From Natrialba hulunbeirensis JCM 10989 (GTDB lineage: Archaea > Halobacteriota > Halobacteria > Halobacteriales > Natrialbaceae): 64,000 nucleotides of DNA. The notes below the pieces were generated by a model. That model searched no databases and was not told the origin of the DNA. It saw nothing but the letters and a program-made list of their open reading frames with translations. The DNA lies in contig NZ_AOIM01000034.1 in the NCBI RefSeq assembly GCF_000337575.1, positions 78,860-142,859 on the forward strand. Direction: 5' to 3'. Of the stretch, positions 41,659 to 50,883 are shown in pieces (within the stretch, counting starts at the first letter, position 1; the number at the start of each line of letters is the position of its first letter). The position numbers and the translations under genes were made by a program.

Positions 41659-43788
41659 TCAGGAGAACCCGAGGAACTGCCGGTCGTCCGTTTGCTCTGT
41701 GACCGCCGGATACAGTATCACGAAGTTTCCCTCGGTAAGCCGTGCGATTCGCGCTGGCAGTGTCTGGAGTTCCGGATGCCACCCCGCATCCGTTCGACGC
41801 GAACTCATACAGACGATCAGGTCGCCCGCCTCTCCCGCGCTGTGAAGTGAGTCGGACAACTCGTTCCAGTTCGCGACCGTGTCGAATTCCACTGTGTGCT
41901 CTGGTGTAACGCCCTCCATCAACCGCTCGAACTGCGCTGATTCCTCGCCAACCACAACGGCGTGAATCGGCGCTCCCGTCTGCTCGGCAACGAGCGCCAC
42001 CGTATGCAACGCTTCGGCGATGCCATCGTTGCGAGCCACACTCGGCGGGAGCACGAGCACGATCCGCTGTGTGGTATTGAGTCGGTCTCGAATCCGCGCG
42101 ACAAGTGCGAGCTGCGTCGTTCGTCGGAGCACCTGGTCGATCACGTGGCCGAACACTCGCTGTGTCCGCGCACGAGCACCATCCCAGCCGATCACCAGTG
42201 TCGTGATGCGATTGTCGACCGCCGAGCCGACGATGCCCGAGGCGACATTGTGGTTTACTCGAGTGTGCGTCTCGAGTGGCACCGCTGCAGCCACGGTCTC
42301 GTCTGCCAGCGTCTCGAGTCGCGTCTCCGAATCACCGACTGCGGCGGCGGTCTGCGTGACGGTCCCGGGGCGGACGACGGTGGCCGCGTGGATCGGCTCG
42401 TCGGCGCGTTCGTCGCGGATCGTCATCGCGAGTTCGAGCAGCGAGCGGGGGTCTCTCGAGTCGTGTGCTACTGGGACGAGAATTCGCTGTGGGGCCGTAG
42501 CTGGATCGTACGGTTCGCGCTCGCGCGCACGAGCGATTTCTGTGCCGAATCGCTGGACGAGCGCGGGGCTAAACAGGCTGACGACGAGAATCATCACCAC
42601 GACGCCGTTGATCATGTGCTGGTCGAAGCCGCCGACGCCGGCGTCGAATCCGATCTGGACGATCGCGAGCGCCGCCGCGGCCTGGCCGACGGAGAGGCCG
42701 AACATGCTGTAGACTTCGTTACGGTCGTAGTCGTACAGCCGGCCGGTCACCCACGCGGCGAGATACTTCGTAGTGACGACCATCCCGAGCAGCGAGCCGG
42801 CGATGAGGAGCGTTTCGGTCCCCTCGAAGAAGACTCGCGCATCGACGAGCATGCCGACTGACAACAGGAAGAACGGGATGAATAGCGCGTTGCCGACGAA
42901 TTCGATGCGGTTCATCAGCGGCCCAGTTTCGGGGATAAGGCGATTGAGCGCCAGTCCGGCGAGGAACGCGCCGATGATGTGCTCGACGCCGACGAGTTCG
43001 GCGAGGATCGCACAACCGAAGAGGACGGCGAGGACGAACAGGTACTCGAAGTAACTCTCCTCGCTGTGGATCCGAAAGAACCACCGTCCGAGCCGCGGCA
43101 CGACGAGCCAGACGCCGACGAAGAACACCGCGAGTCCGGCCGTTAACTGCACCCAGAACGCGGCGTCCAGCTCACCGCCGACTGCGGCGATCACGACTGC
43201 AAGGACGAGCAGCGCCAGCGTGTCGGTTAGAATCGTCCCGCCGATCGTCGCCGTGATCGCCTCGTTCTTCGCGATTCCAAGCTGGGTAACCACCGGATAC
43301 GCGAGCAGCGTATGAGAGGAGAAGATCGCCGCGAACAGCGATGCAGCAGCAACGGACAGGTCAAGTACTGCGACGCCGACCACGGTACCCACAGCCTGCG
43401 GAATCGCGAACGAGAGCAGTCCGAAGACGATGCTCCGGTCTCTGTACGCGACGAACTGCGCGAGGTTGATCTCGAGTCCGGCGATGAACAGCAGGTAGAT
43501 CAGGCCGACCTCGCCGAGCACCTGGATCGTCTCGCCGCGCTCGAGAAGGTGGAGTCCGTTCGGGCCGATCATCGCGCCGACGAGGATGATGCCGACGATG
43601 CCCGGCAGCCGATACCGTTTGAGGACGAGCGGTGCGATCAGGAAAATCGCCACTGCGAGCCCGAAGATTGCAACGGGGTCGTCGAACGGGAGTGTCACCG
43701 CTACGGAACCCTCGAGCAACCCCGTCAGCGGTGACTCTCCGACAGTCGGCGACGCTGCCGACAAGGCATCTGATTCAGCGGGTGACAC
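41659..43788 (-). CDS. Kef-type cation/proton antiporter with two USP-like domains
   Basis: A 709-residue CPA2 transporter. About 12 membrane helices span residues 40-410; the helix-5/6 region reads LFIAGLEINLAQF and AAIFSSHTLLAYPVVTQLG, as in K+ or Na+/H+ exchangers of the Kef/GerN group. The C-terminal cytoplasmic part consists of two USP-like units: RILVPVAHDSRDPRSLLELAM at about 435-560 and RIVLVLPPSVARNDGIAEALHTVALVAEQTG at about 570-695. There is no TrkA-N domain. Regulation through nucleotide or stress signals is an inference. It starts at GTG 43788. Confidence 0.92.
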   Translation of the reverse strand: MSPAESDALSAASPTVGESPLTGLLEGSVAVTLPFDDPVAIFGLAVAIFLIAPLVLKRYRLPGIVGIILVGAMIGPNGLHLLERGETIQVLGEVGLIYLLFIAGLEINLAQFVAYRDRSIVFGLLSFAIPQAVGTVVGVAVLDLSVAAASLFAAIFSSHTLLAYPVVTQLGIAKNEAITATIGGTILTDTLALLVLAVVIAAVGGELDAAFWVQLTAGLAVFFVGVWLVVPRLGRWFFRIHSEESYFEYLFVLAVLFGCAILAELVGVEHIIGAFLAGLALNRLIPETGPLMNRIEFVGNALFIPFFLLSVGMLVDARVFFEGTETLLIAGSLLGMVVTTKYLAAWVTGRLYDYDRNEVYSMFGLSVGQAAAALAIVQIGFDAGVGGFDQHMINGVVVMILVVSLFSPALVQRFGTEIARAREREPYDPATAPQRILVPVAHDSRDPRSLLELAMTIRDERADEPIHAATVVRPGTVTQTAAAVGDSETRLETLADETVAAAVPLETHTRVNHNVASGIVGSAVDNRITTLVIGWDGARARTQRVFGHVIDQVLRRTTQLALVARIRDRLNTTQRIVLVLPPSVARNDGIAEALHTVALVAEQTGAPIHAVVVGEESAQFERLMEGVTPEHTVEFDTVANWNELSDSLHSAGEAGDLIVCMSSRRTDAGWHPELQTLPARIARLTEGNFVILYPAVTEQTDDRQFLGFS

Positions 43789-43925
43789 TGGCCGCTGTTA
43801 TCGTCTACGGCAATGACCGTAACCGGTTCGCGTGCATGTGCCCGCTGCCCACTCGGTACGGCCGGTCATCGGCCCGGTTCGAATCACTGGCACTCCACTG
43901 GAACAGCTACCGTTTTGGACGCGTG

Positions 43926-46427
43926 CTAGCCTGGTCCGGTGTACTCGCTGCCGATAACCTCCCGCATTCGTTCAGCAGTCACCTGTCCGACGCCGTCGGC
44001 CGCCTGCAACTCGTCTTCGGTCGCGATCATCACCGCTTCAACCGTGCCGAACTCCTCGAGTAGCGAGCGTGCGGTCACCGGCCCAATCTCGGCGATCGAG
44101 GAGACGACGTACTCCTGTTGCTCAGCCAGCGTCTTCGACTGCTTCTCGCCGTGGACCGAGACCTCGCGGTCTGAAAGCTCCTGTTCTCGGCCTGCGATTA
44201 CTGCGAGCAGTTCTGTCGTCTCGTCCTCGCCTTCGGTCCGGAGCACACTCGCACCAAAGTCGACGGCCAGACTCGAGAGTGCCCCGCGAATCGCGTTCGG
44301 GTGGATGTCCCGCTGTTCGTACAGGCCGTCGCCCTCGACGACGACGATGGGGCGGGCGTAGTGGCGGGCCATCGCACCGACCTGCTCGAAGACGGAGCGG
44401 TCACCGCCGACCAGCGAGTCGACGAAGTCGGCGACGGACTTGCGTTCGACGACGACGCGATCTGAAAGGACGTAGTCGCCCACGTCGAGCGTCTCGAGTC
44501 GGACCTCGATCTCCTCGCGTCGGGAGAGGTCGCGGGCGATGTTGGCGTCCATCTCGCGCTGGTCGGCGACGATCTCGATCGCGTCGCCCTCGGCCGACGG
44601 CTCGTGCGTTTCCACGTTGTCGGCCTCGCTGTCCGATTCGCCGTCCGCCGTTTCCTCGTCATCGTTGCCAGCCTCGAACTCCTGCAATCCTGGCTGTGGC
44701 GAACCCCCTCCGCTTCCACTGGAAGAGTCGGAGACTGCGTCGGGATCGTTCCCGTTTTCGTCTACTTTCACTTCGCTGTCTTTCTGGCCGTCGGCGTCGG
44801 TGCTGGCGTTGGCTCCGTCGGTACTCGAGTCCCCACCGAAATCGGCGAGCGACTGTTGGGACTCGTCGAGTTCGTCGGCGAGGTCGTCGGCCATCCCCTT
44901 TAGCTCGCGCAGTTCGGACTCCATCTCTTTCTCGCGGCGCCGAGAGATCCAGAAGTAGGCCTCGTCGCGGGTGTCTTCGGCCATGAGGACGACGACGCGA
45001 CCCTCGGACTGGCGGCCGGTCCGGCCCTTGCGCTGGATGGATCGAATCGCCGTCGGGACCGGTTCGTAGAACAGCACGAGGTCGACTTCGGGCACGTCGA
45101 GGCCCTCTTCGGCGACCGACGTGGAGACGAGCACCTCGAACTCGGCGGCGCGGAACTCGTCGAGCACTTCCTGTTGCTGTTTCTGCGTCATGCCGTCCGA
45201 GCCCTCGCGGTCACCCTGCCCGACGAAACGCTTCGCGTCGAAGCTATCCGAAAGGAACGCCGTCAGCGCCTCCGCCGTGTCTCGGGACTCGGTGAAGACG
45301 ATTACGCGCTCGCCGCCCTCGAGTCCGAGCGTCTCCGCGAGGAGCATCCGCGTCTTGCGGTACTTGGGGTGTAACTCGTCGAAGCTCTCGGCTTTCCGCA
45401 TAGCCTCGCGAACGCGCGGGTCCGAAACCATTCGCTGGCTGGCCTTCGAGGCCCCCGAGGAGCGAGCCTGGTTGCGTTGGCGGTCGAAGTACCGCCGCAG
45501 GGCCTCGACGCTCTGGGTTTCGACGAGCGTGACCGCCTGGCGGAGCTTCATCACCTCCGCGTGGACCGACATCCCCTTGAACCCCTCCGACTGGTCGTTG
45601 TTGATCAACTGCTGTAACTCGGCGCGCATCCGGTTCAGGTCCTTCTGGGACTGGTCGGGCTGGGTCGACTTCGCGACGCCCAGTTCTTTGAGTTTCTCGA
45701 GTCGATCCGTGATCACCTCGTTCAGCGCGTCGCGGATCTCCAGCACCTCGTCGGGGAGGTCGATTCGTTCCCACTCGACCTCCGTGTCGTGGGTGAACTC
45801 GTCGACGTCGGCGTCCTCCTCGGTCATCACCTCGACTTCCTGCAGGCCGAGGTTCTCACAGACTTCGAGGATGGCTTCCTCGTCGCCGCCGGGCGAGGCC
45901 GACATCCCCGTCACGAGCGGGTCTGCCGCGTCCGTGTGGTAGCGCTCGGCGATGTAGTTGTACGCGTAGTCGCCGGTCGCGCGGTGGCACTCGTCGAACG
46001 TCAGGTGAGTCACGTCGGCGAGCGAGATCCGGCTCCCGACGAGGTCGTTTTCGATCACCTGCGGGGTGGCCATCACGACCGTCGCCTCCTCCCACAGTTC
46101 GGCGCGGTCGTCCGGGCTCACGTCGCCGGTGAAGACGACGATTTCGTCGTCGGGAATCTGGAGCGCTTCGCGGTAGAAGTCGGCGTGTTGCTGGACGAGC
46201 GGCTTCGTCGGGGCGAGCATCAGCGACGTGCCGCCGACCTCGTCGAGTCGCCGCGCCGTCACGAGCAGGCTCACGGTCGTCTTGCCGAGACCCGTCGGGA
46301 GACAAACGAGCGTATGACCGTTCGCGGCGGTCCCGGCGAGTTTCAGCTGGTAGAGACGGCGCTCGAGAAAGTCGGACTCGAGTAGCGGGTGATCGATCGA
46401 GGGCGGCTCCTCGTCCTGGGCTGCCAT
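43926..46427 (-). CDS. hef: Hef helicase/nuclease (XPF/FANCM-type)
   Basis: Archaeal fork-structure helicase plus nuclease, 833 residues. SF2 helicase: the Q-like segment FLERRLYQLKLAGTA, Walker A LPTGLGKT around 41, motif II DECHRATGDYAYN, MSASPG as motif III, then VLVSTSVAEEGLDVPEVDLVLFYEPVPTAIRSIQRKGRTGR as motifs V-VI. A charged linker of about 80 residues, rich in Asp, Ser and Gly, lies at 535-610. ERCC4 nuclease: IVADQREMDANIARDL, VGDYVLSDRVVVERKSVADFVDSL with the ERK catalytic triad. Two HhH motifs end the protein (IAEIGPVTARSLLEEFG and ADGVGQVTAERMREVIG). The start MAAQDEEPP is at 46427; the 64 upstream codons are AT-rich and spurious. Confidence 0.96.
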   Translation of the reverse strand: MAAQDEEPPSIDHPLLESDFLERRLYQLKLAGTAANGHTLVCLPTGLGKTTVSLLVTARRLDEVGGTSLMLAPTKPLVQQHADFYREALQIPDDEIVVFTGDVSPDDRAELWEEATVVMATPQVIENDLVGSRISLADVTHLTFDECHRATGDYAYNYIAERYHTDAADPLVTGMSASPGGDEEAILEVCENLGLQEVEVMTEEDADVDEFTHDTEVEWERIDLPDEVLEIRDALNEVITDRLEKLKELGVAKSTQPDQSQKDLNRMRAELQQLINNDQSEGFKGMSVHAEVMKLRQAVTLVETQSVEALRRYFDRQRNQARSSGASKASQRMVSDPRVREAMRKAESFDELHPKYRKTRMLLAETLGLEGGERVIVFTESRDTAEALTAFLSDSFDAKRFVGQGDREGSDGMTQKQQQEVLDEFRAAEFEVLVSTSVAEEGLDVPEVDLVLFYEPVPTAIRSIQRKGRTGRQSEGRVVVLMAEDTRDEAYFWISRRREKEMESELRELKGMADDLADELDESQQSLADFGGDSSTDGANASTDADGQKDSEVKVDENGNDPDAVSDSSSGSGGGSPQPGLQEFEAGNDDEETADGESDSEADNVETHEPSAEGDAIEIVADQREMDANIARDLSRREEIEVRLETLDVGDYVLSDRVVVERKSVADFVDSLVGGDRSVFEQVGAMARHYARPIVVVEGDGLYEQRDIHPNAIRGALSSLAVDFGASVLRTEGEDETTELLAVIAGREQELSDREVSVHGEKQSKTLAEQQEYVVSSIAEIGPVTARSLLEEFGTVEAVMIATEDELQAADGVGQVTAERMREVIGSEYTGPG

Positions 46428-46602
46428 TGGCGGCGGCTTCGACGCGGGTCCGGTTAAGGATTGAGAAAGCGAGGTGAAAGTAAATCTATTTTGAAGCCAC
46501 ATATTGTAGCCTGATTGATCGCGCCATATCTCCTGAAATCTGGTGTACGACTTTAATATGGATAATGTGGATAGTAAAAACACATATCTAAAACTACTCA
46601 AA

Positions 46603-46610
46603 ATTATATC
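46603..46610 (+). promoter_or_regulatory. TATA box of the S1 protease gene
   Basis: ATTATATC centred about 30 nt before the ATG at 46636, inside a strongly AT-rich stretch. It favours this start over the one at 46543 or 46669. Confidence 0.55.
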
Positions 46611-46635
46611 TGTGTACATCTGTATGCTTGTCTGT

Positions 46636-47874
46636 ATGGCAGATTGTATTAATCAGAAGTTAAGACGAATGGGACGACGACGGTTTCTCAGCACTGTGGC
46701 CGGTCTCGGTGTTTCAGGGGCTGCTTTGAACTTTCTCACAAAGGACGCTGTAGCCTCGGTTGATCTTGATGACGAGGTACCTCGCCTGTCGAAACTTCGT
46801 CACACGAATCACGAAGCGGTGCTTCGCCGTGAGGAAAAGCCGCAACGTGAACCGATTTTCTATACGATTCCCCGAGACGAGTGGGCTGTCGTTGAAACTG
46901 CACACGATGCTGCCGCTCAAGTCAACAGCTTGTTGGAAGCAGAGGGAGCCAGCGACGGGGTAACTGCGGGTGTGACGACTGTCACGCGGGGCCATCATTC
47001 CCAGAAAGCCGTCATCGTGAAGCGCACTGTCAACCGAGGGGAGGAGGAAACAATCGAACCTACCCCTTCCAAAGAGAAATTGAGGGGAATGCTCCCTGAT
47101 ACAATATCTGGGACTGCCGGGGATGGTAATTATCGGAGAACGATTGATGGTATTCCGATCACAATTGAGACGGAGCAACTGTCTCTCTCTAGTCAGACCC
47201 AGGACACATCTAGTGGCCCTGGAAACTACTATAATCACGAGTACCGACCTGTTCCAGGGGGGTCGGTTCTTCAATGGGGAGATGCTGCGAGCTTTCAGTA
47301 TGGCTCAGGAGGAACGCCGGTGCATGACGGAAGCAACAATGACTATAATCTTGTGACCGCTGGCCACGTGATTAAGGACGAGGATATGTACCAACCGGCA
47401 ACTGACGACGATCAACATATTGGTTCCCGAATGGACGACAAACATGACGATCCCGGCACGCCAGAGCCAGCATTCGACGCTGGTGTCATTGATCTTGACA
47501 CAGATACGTACCATCAGTTCGCTGGGGCCAGTGGTGACGATACTTATTGGGACGATGTCCACATCTTCGGTATTGTCGGTCGAGATGAACTTGTTGACAA
47601 CGAGAACAGTGACTACAGTCTTCGAAGACGAGGTGCGAGAACAGGTATGGAATCCGGAACGCTCAACGAGGTCTACGACGACCACCATGCATTCGATACA
47701 TCTGCAGACGAAGATGACGGCGACTCAGGGGGGCCCCACTTCATGCGCGAATACAACTCTGGTCTCGGAATCTACGAAGCATATATTGCGGGAATTCATT
47801 ATGCCGGGAACACAAAAATGTCCCGTGCAACGATGATGAGCGCCATTGAATCAGAATACTCGGTTGCAGTCTGA
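46636..47874 (+). CDS. Tat-exported chymotrypsin-fold (S1) serine protease
   Basis: A 412-residue secreted protease in an AT-rich patch. The signal (RRMGRRRFLSTVAGLGVSGA) carries the RR-x-F-L Tat motif. Residues about 40-200 are likely a pro-region. The catalytic domain has the triad in the right order: His244 in LVTAGHVI, Asp281 in PAFDAGVIDLD and Ser364 in DDGDSGGPHF, with the GDSGGP oxyanion segment complete. Only a few cysteines, all in the signal, so no disulphides. The protein uses more Asn, Ser, Ile and Lys than its neighbours. The stop overlaps the next ATG (TGATG), indicating an operon with the lipoprotein. The substrate is unknown. The AT-richness suggests horizontal acquisition. 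Confidence 0.88.
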   Translation: MADCINQKLRRMGRRRFLSTVAGLGVSGAALNFLTKDAVASVDLDDEVPRLSKLRHTNHEAVLRREEKPQREPIFYTIPRDEWAVVETAHDAAAQVNSLLEAEGASDGVTAGVTTVTRGHHSQKAVIVKRTVNRGEEETIEPTPSKEKLRGMLPDTISGTAGDGNYRRTIDGIPITIETEQLSLSSQTQDTSSGPGNYYNHEYRPVPGGSVLQWGDAASFQYGSGGTPVHDGSNNDYNLVTAGHVIKDEDMYQPATDDDQHIGSRMDDKHDDPGTPEPAFDAGVIDLDTDTYHQFAGASGDDTYWDDVHIFGIVGRDELVDNENSDYSLRRRGARTGMESGTLNEVYDDHHAFDTSADEDDGDSGGPHFMREYNSGLGIYEAYIAGIHYAGNTKMSRATMMSAIESEYSVAV

Positions 47875-48500
47875 TGGCTTTGGGTCGTCGCCGGTTTTTG
47901 GCTTCCGGTGGTGCAGCGATTGGCAGTGTGTGTGCCGGATGTTCGATGCCCTCACAGACGGATAACCGGAAATACATGATCGGAATGGATACTGGATTGG
48001 AGCTTACGGACGTTTCTAGCCACAAAGAAGCCGACGTTCGATTTGAGGCCGAACTGTGCCACGGAACGATCGAGACGCCACCGGAGATCGAGTTCCGACT
48101 GACAAATACCGGCTTTCCCCGCCAGTTCTTTTTCGGAGCGAAGCCGCCGTTTACAGCGGTACTAAGCGAGGAGGGAACTCTCACGCTCATTCCTGAAGGT
48201 GACGGTACTTATGTAGGGCCAGTTGATCCAGATGGTCCCGAACGCCCGGCAGAGTTCATCCCCGACTCCCCCAACGAGGGATGCTGGCGGGCGCTGGGAA
48301 CACCACTCAAGGTGAGCATCGGGAAAGCGATACCGCTGGATCGCGATGAGACGATTTCGGTTCGCTACACCGTGCTCGTGTCGGCCGATCACGACGTAGC
48401 GTGTCCACCGAACGGCTCTCATCAGGTGACAAGCAGGTTCTCGATTGGGACAGTTCAGGAGAACGTACACGAGGCGACAGCCACACTGCACGTTGGCTAA
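47874..48500 (+). CDS. Tat lipoprotein coupled to the S1 protease gene
   Basis: A 208-residue lipoprotein whose ATG overlaps the stop codon of the protease gene. The signal has GRRRFLASGGAAIG and a lipobox ending AGC with Cys23. The mature part is a beta-rich domain with ETPPEIEFRLTNTGFPRQFFFGAKPPF and IPLDRDETISVRYTVLVSADHD, which look like Ig-like or BsuPI-like strands. One conserved-looking internal segment contains two cysteines (EGCWRALG and DVACPPNG) that could form a disulphide. I recognise no known family. Because of the coupling it may be an inhibitor, anchor or chaperone of the protease; this is inference only. Confidence 0.85.
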   Translation: MALGRRRFLASGGAAIGSVCAGCSMPSQTDNRKYMIGMDTGLELTDVSSHKEADVRFEAELCHGTIETPPEIEFRLTNTGFPRQFFFGAKPPFTAVLSEEGTLTLIPEGDGTYVGPVDPDGPERPAEFIPDSPNEGCWRALGTPLKVSIGKAIPLDRDETISVRYTVLVSADHDVACPPNGSHQVTSRFSIGTVQENVHEATATLHVG

Positions 48501-48681
48501 CGACGATACGAGAGTGGAAATTCGAGTCGGTTCGAATTTCGGTATCGGCAGGGGACTCTCTGTGGTCGTCATCGCGAACAAACTTCGACGATTTCATCGA
48601 TTCGAACTGTCTCGAACGAACGTCCGCCGTATTATCCCTATTTCCAACATGTGACACGAGTGGCACGCAAGGTGCCCTCGG

Positions 48682-49275
48682 ATGCCCGAACACGACATCG
48701 AGTCGCTGACGCCCCGTGAGCGCGCCCGAATTATCAAGTCTGCCGTCGCACCGCGCCCCATCGCCTGGATCAGTACAACGAGTGCCGATGGCGTCGACAA
48801 CCTCGCACCGTTCAGCAGTTACAACTACATCTCTTCCGCGGAGCCTGTCGTCCTCTTCAATACCCCGTACGCAGAGAGCGGCGAGCAGAAGGACACGCCA
48901 CGAAACGCACTCGAGACGGAGGCGTTCGCGGTCAACGTCGTTCCCGAGGCGCTGGCTGAGCAGATGGACACGACCTCCGCTGATCTCGATCCTGACGAAA
49001 ACGAGTTCGAGTTCGCCGGCGTTGAGCGGGCCGACTGCGAACGAATCGACGCGCCGCGAGTCGCGGACGCGACGGTCACGATGGAGTGTACGCTATACGA
49101 TTCGTTGCACGTCCGCGACCGACTCGTGATTCTGGGTGACGTCGAGTACGTTCACGTCGACGAGTCGGTGCTGACGGACGGGCAAATCGACGCCGCGAAG
49201 ATCGATACGGTGGCTCGCCTCGGCGGGCCCTACTACACCGACAGCGAGCCGATCGAACTCGAGCGCCAGTTCTGA
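48682..49275 (+). CDS. Flavin reductase-like FMN-binding protein
   Basis: A 197-residue protein of the flavin reductase/DIM6-NTAB family (split-barrel FMN fold). LTPRERARIIKSAVAPRPIAWISTTSADGVDNLAPFSSYNYISSAEPVVLFNT is the diagnostic N-terminal half, with the APRPIAW and NLAPFS flavin contacts. DTPRNALETEAFAVNVV and the C-terminal MECTLYDSLHVRDRLVILGDVEYVHV complete it. Such proteins bind FMN and transfer electrons to monooxygenases or have unknown roles. ATG 48682 begins the protein after a 180-bp gap that holds no gene. No oxygenase is adjacent. Confidence 0.9.
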   Translation: MPEHDIESLTPRERARIIKSAVAPRPIAWISTTSADGVDNLAPFSSYNYISSAEPVVLFNTPYAESGEQKDTPRNALETEAFAVNVVPEALAEQMDTTSADLDPDENEFEFAGVERADCERIDAPRVADATVTMECTLYDSLHVRDRLVILGDVEYVHVDESVLTDGQIDAAKIDTVARLGGPYYTDSEPIELERQF

Positions 49276-49303
49276 TTTCGTCCCATCTTCTGATTCTCAC
49301 GCG

Positions 49304-50479
49304 CTATCCCTCTGGCAACCAGTAAACGAGCACCATCGCACCGACCGCAAGGACGGCCAGCAGGATGTACCCCTCGTTGAAGAAGCCGCGGTCGGCGAGC
49401 GCGCCGAACAAAACCGGACTCGCCGCGCCGATGGTCATGTAGAACGTCCGCAGGAAGCCGAGCCCTGTCCCCTTCATATCCGCCGGAAACGCCGCTGTCA
49501 TGTACGTCAGCGTCATCGTTCCGTAGCCGAGGATACTGCTGAGGAGGATGGTGCCGCCCACGATCGGCCAGAACCCCTCGAGGAACGGCAGCGCGGCGAG
49601 TGCGAACGCGATGACCCCGAGCACGGCCGGCAGCGAGCGGCGGATGCCAAACCGGTCGTACAGATTCCCCGTCACCGGCTGGACGACGATGCCGAGCGCG
49701 AAGAAGGCGCTGAACAGTCCTGTCGCGACCGCCGGCGAGAAATCCTTGATCTCGATCAGATACGTCGGGTAGAAGCCCGTAAACGCCTGCCAGATGCAGT
49801 AGGTGAGGATCTGGATCGCCGTGACGACGATAATCGCTCGCCGGCGCAACTGGACGGCGACGTAGCGGACCGTCTCGAGTGACATGCTGTCGACCGCGCT
49901 CGACTCGCCGGAGGTTCGGTTCGGGACGACGAGCCACAGAAAGAAGGCGGCGAGCCCGAAGAGGGGGACGGCGAGGCCGAAGCCGAACTGCCAGGCGAGT
50001 GTTGCTGCAATCGCGCCGGCAACGAGTGGGAGAACGGCGTTGCCGACCTCGCCCGCGGCCATCGTGATGCCAATCGCGGTGCCGTCGTTGTCGGGGAAGA
50101 CGTCGGAGAGAATGGTGAACCGGGCGACGCCGTAGAGCGCCGTTCCGAAGCCGAAACAGGCCGTCGCGACGAAGACGATCGGTGCCGAATTGGCGACGGC
50201 GACGAGCCCGAGCGTCGCTGCTGAAATGACTGTGCTCACGACGAGCACGTTCCCCTCACCGAGTCGATCAGCGAGGATACCACCCGGCAGCTGTCCGAGC
50301 GCGTACGCGAGCCAGAGCACGGTCAGCAGGAAGCCGGCCGTCGTCAGATCGAGGCCGTACGATTCCTGCAGATAGGGAAGCAACACCGGGTACGCCAGGC
50401 GAACGCCGATCGAGAGAAACCAGCCGGCGGCAACGGCGGCAAGGATCTTGCCGCGCCTGCCGGTCAGAAACGTTCTCAC
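49304..50479 (-). CDS. MFS transporter
   Basis: A 391-residue major facilitator with 12 predicted helices. After a basic start (VRTFLTGRRGKILAAVAAGWFLSIGVRLAYPVLLPYL) the loop 2-3 motif reads GQLPGGILADRLGEGNVLV (G-x-L-A-D-R-x-G). Helix 4 follows, and the second half has FGIRRSLPAVLGVIAFALAALPFLEG. The sequence resembles sugar-phosphate or oxalate/formate-type exporters but without a specificity call. The frame is open 61 codons upstream to 50662. GTG 50479 is preferred because the basic cytoplasmic N-terminus and helix 1 begin there. It is convergent with the flavin reductase gene. Confidence 0.87.
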   Translation of the reverse strand: MRTFLTGRRGKILAAVAAGWFLSIGVRLAYPVLLPYLQESYGLDLTTAGFLLTVLWLAYALGQLPGGILADRLGEGNVLVVSTVISAATLGLVAVANSAPIVFVATACFGFGTALYGVARFTILSDVFPDNDGTAIGITMAAGEVGNAVLPLVAGAIAATLAWQFGFGLAVPLFGLAAFFLWLVVPNRTSGESSAVDSMSLETVRYVAVQLRRRAIIVVTAIQILTYCIWQAFTGFYPTYLIEIKDFSPAVATGLFSAFFALGIVVQPVTGNLYDRFGIRRSLPAVLGVIAFALAALPFLEGFWPIVGGTILLSSILGYGTMTLTYMTAAFPADMKGTGLGFLRTFYMTIGAASPVLFGALADRGFFNEGYILLAVLAVGAMVLVYWLPEG

Positions 50480-50697
50480 GCTCGATAACGATTCGGACCG
50501 AAACAGGTGTGCCACAGTCTGGCTCAGCCGTTGGCTTTCGTTGCCTATGATAGCATCTGTACGGTACGATGTTGCCGATATCGATACTCGAACTTGCTGG
50601 TGCTCCACTCGATGCAGTTCCAACACCAGCCCGCTCCTCCGACACTGCATGCCACCGACCAACGCTTTTGTTGCTCCTTCCCGTACATCGTGATACT

Positions 50698-50832
50698 ATG
50701 TGCCACTGCTTCGACGAAGTCGACGACCTGTCCGAGACGAAACGTGAGGCAATCCGCGCCGAACACAGTATCGACGAACTCCGGACGGAGTACTCCGCCG
50801 ACGAACTCGAGAAACTCGGCGTCAGTGCCTGA
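50698..50832 (+). CDS. 44-residue conserved-looking acidic mini-protein
   Basis: A small gene reading MCHCFDEVDDLSETKREAIR, then AEHSIDELRTEYSADELEKL and GVSA. The CHC pair at the N-terminus (Cys2 and Cys4) plus an amphipathic, acidic helical body is suggestive of a small regulator or metal-binding peptide. The frame reads upstream to 50569, but the start at ATG 50698 is natural. I recall similar short MCHCF-starting haloarchaeal proteins but cannot name the family. It is convergent with the carboxypeptidase gene, 51 bp apart. Confidence 0.7.
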   Translation: MCHCFDEVDDLSETKREAIRAEHSIDELRTEYSADELEKLGVSA

Positions 50833-50883
50833 ATCGGTTCGCTACGCCAACAATAGTCGCCGAGCCACTGATCCTGTCGCGGC

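Noticed and set aside
46428-46619. 64 extra N-terminal codons in frame with hef
   Set aside because: AT-rich, without Hef-like sequence, and overlapping the S1 protease promoter.
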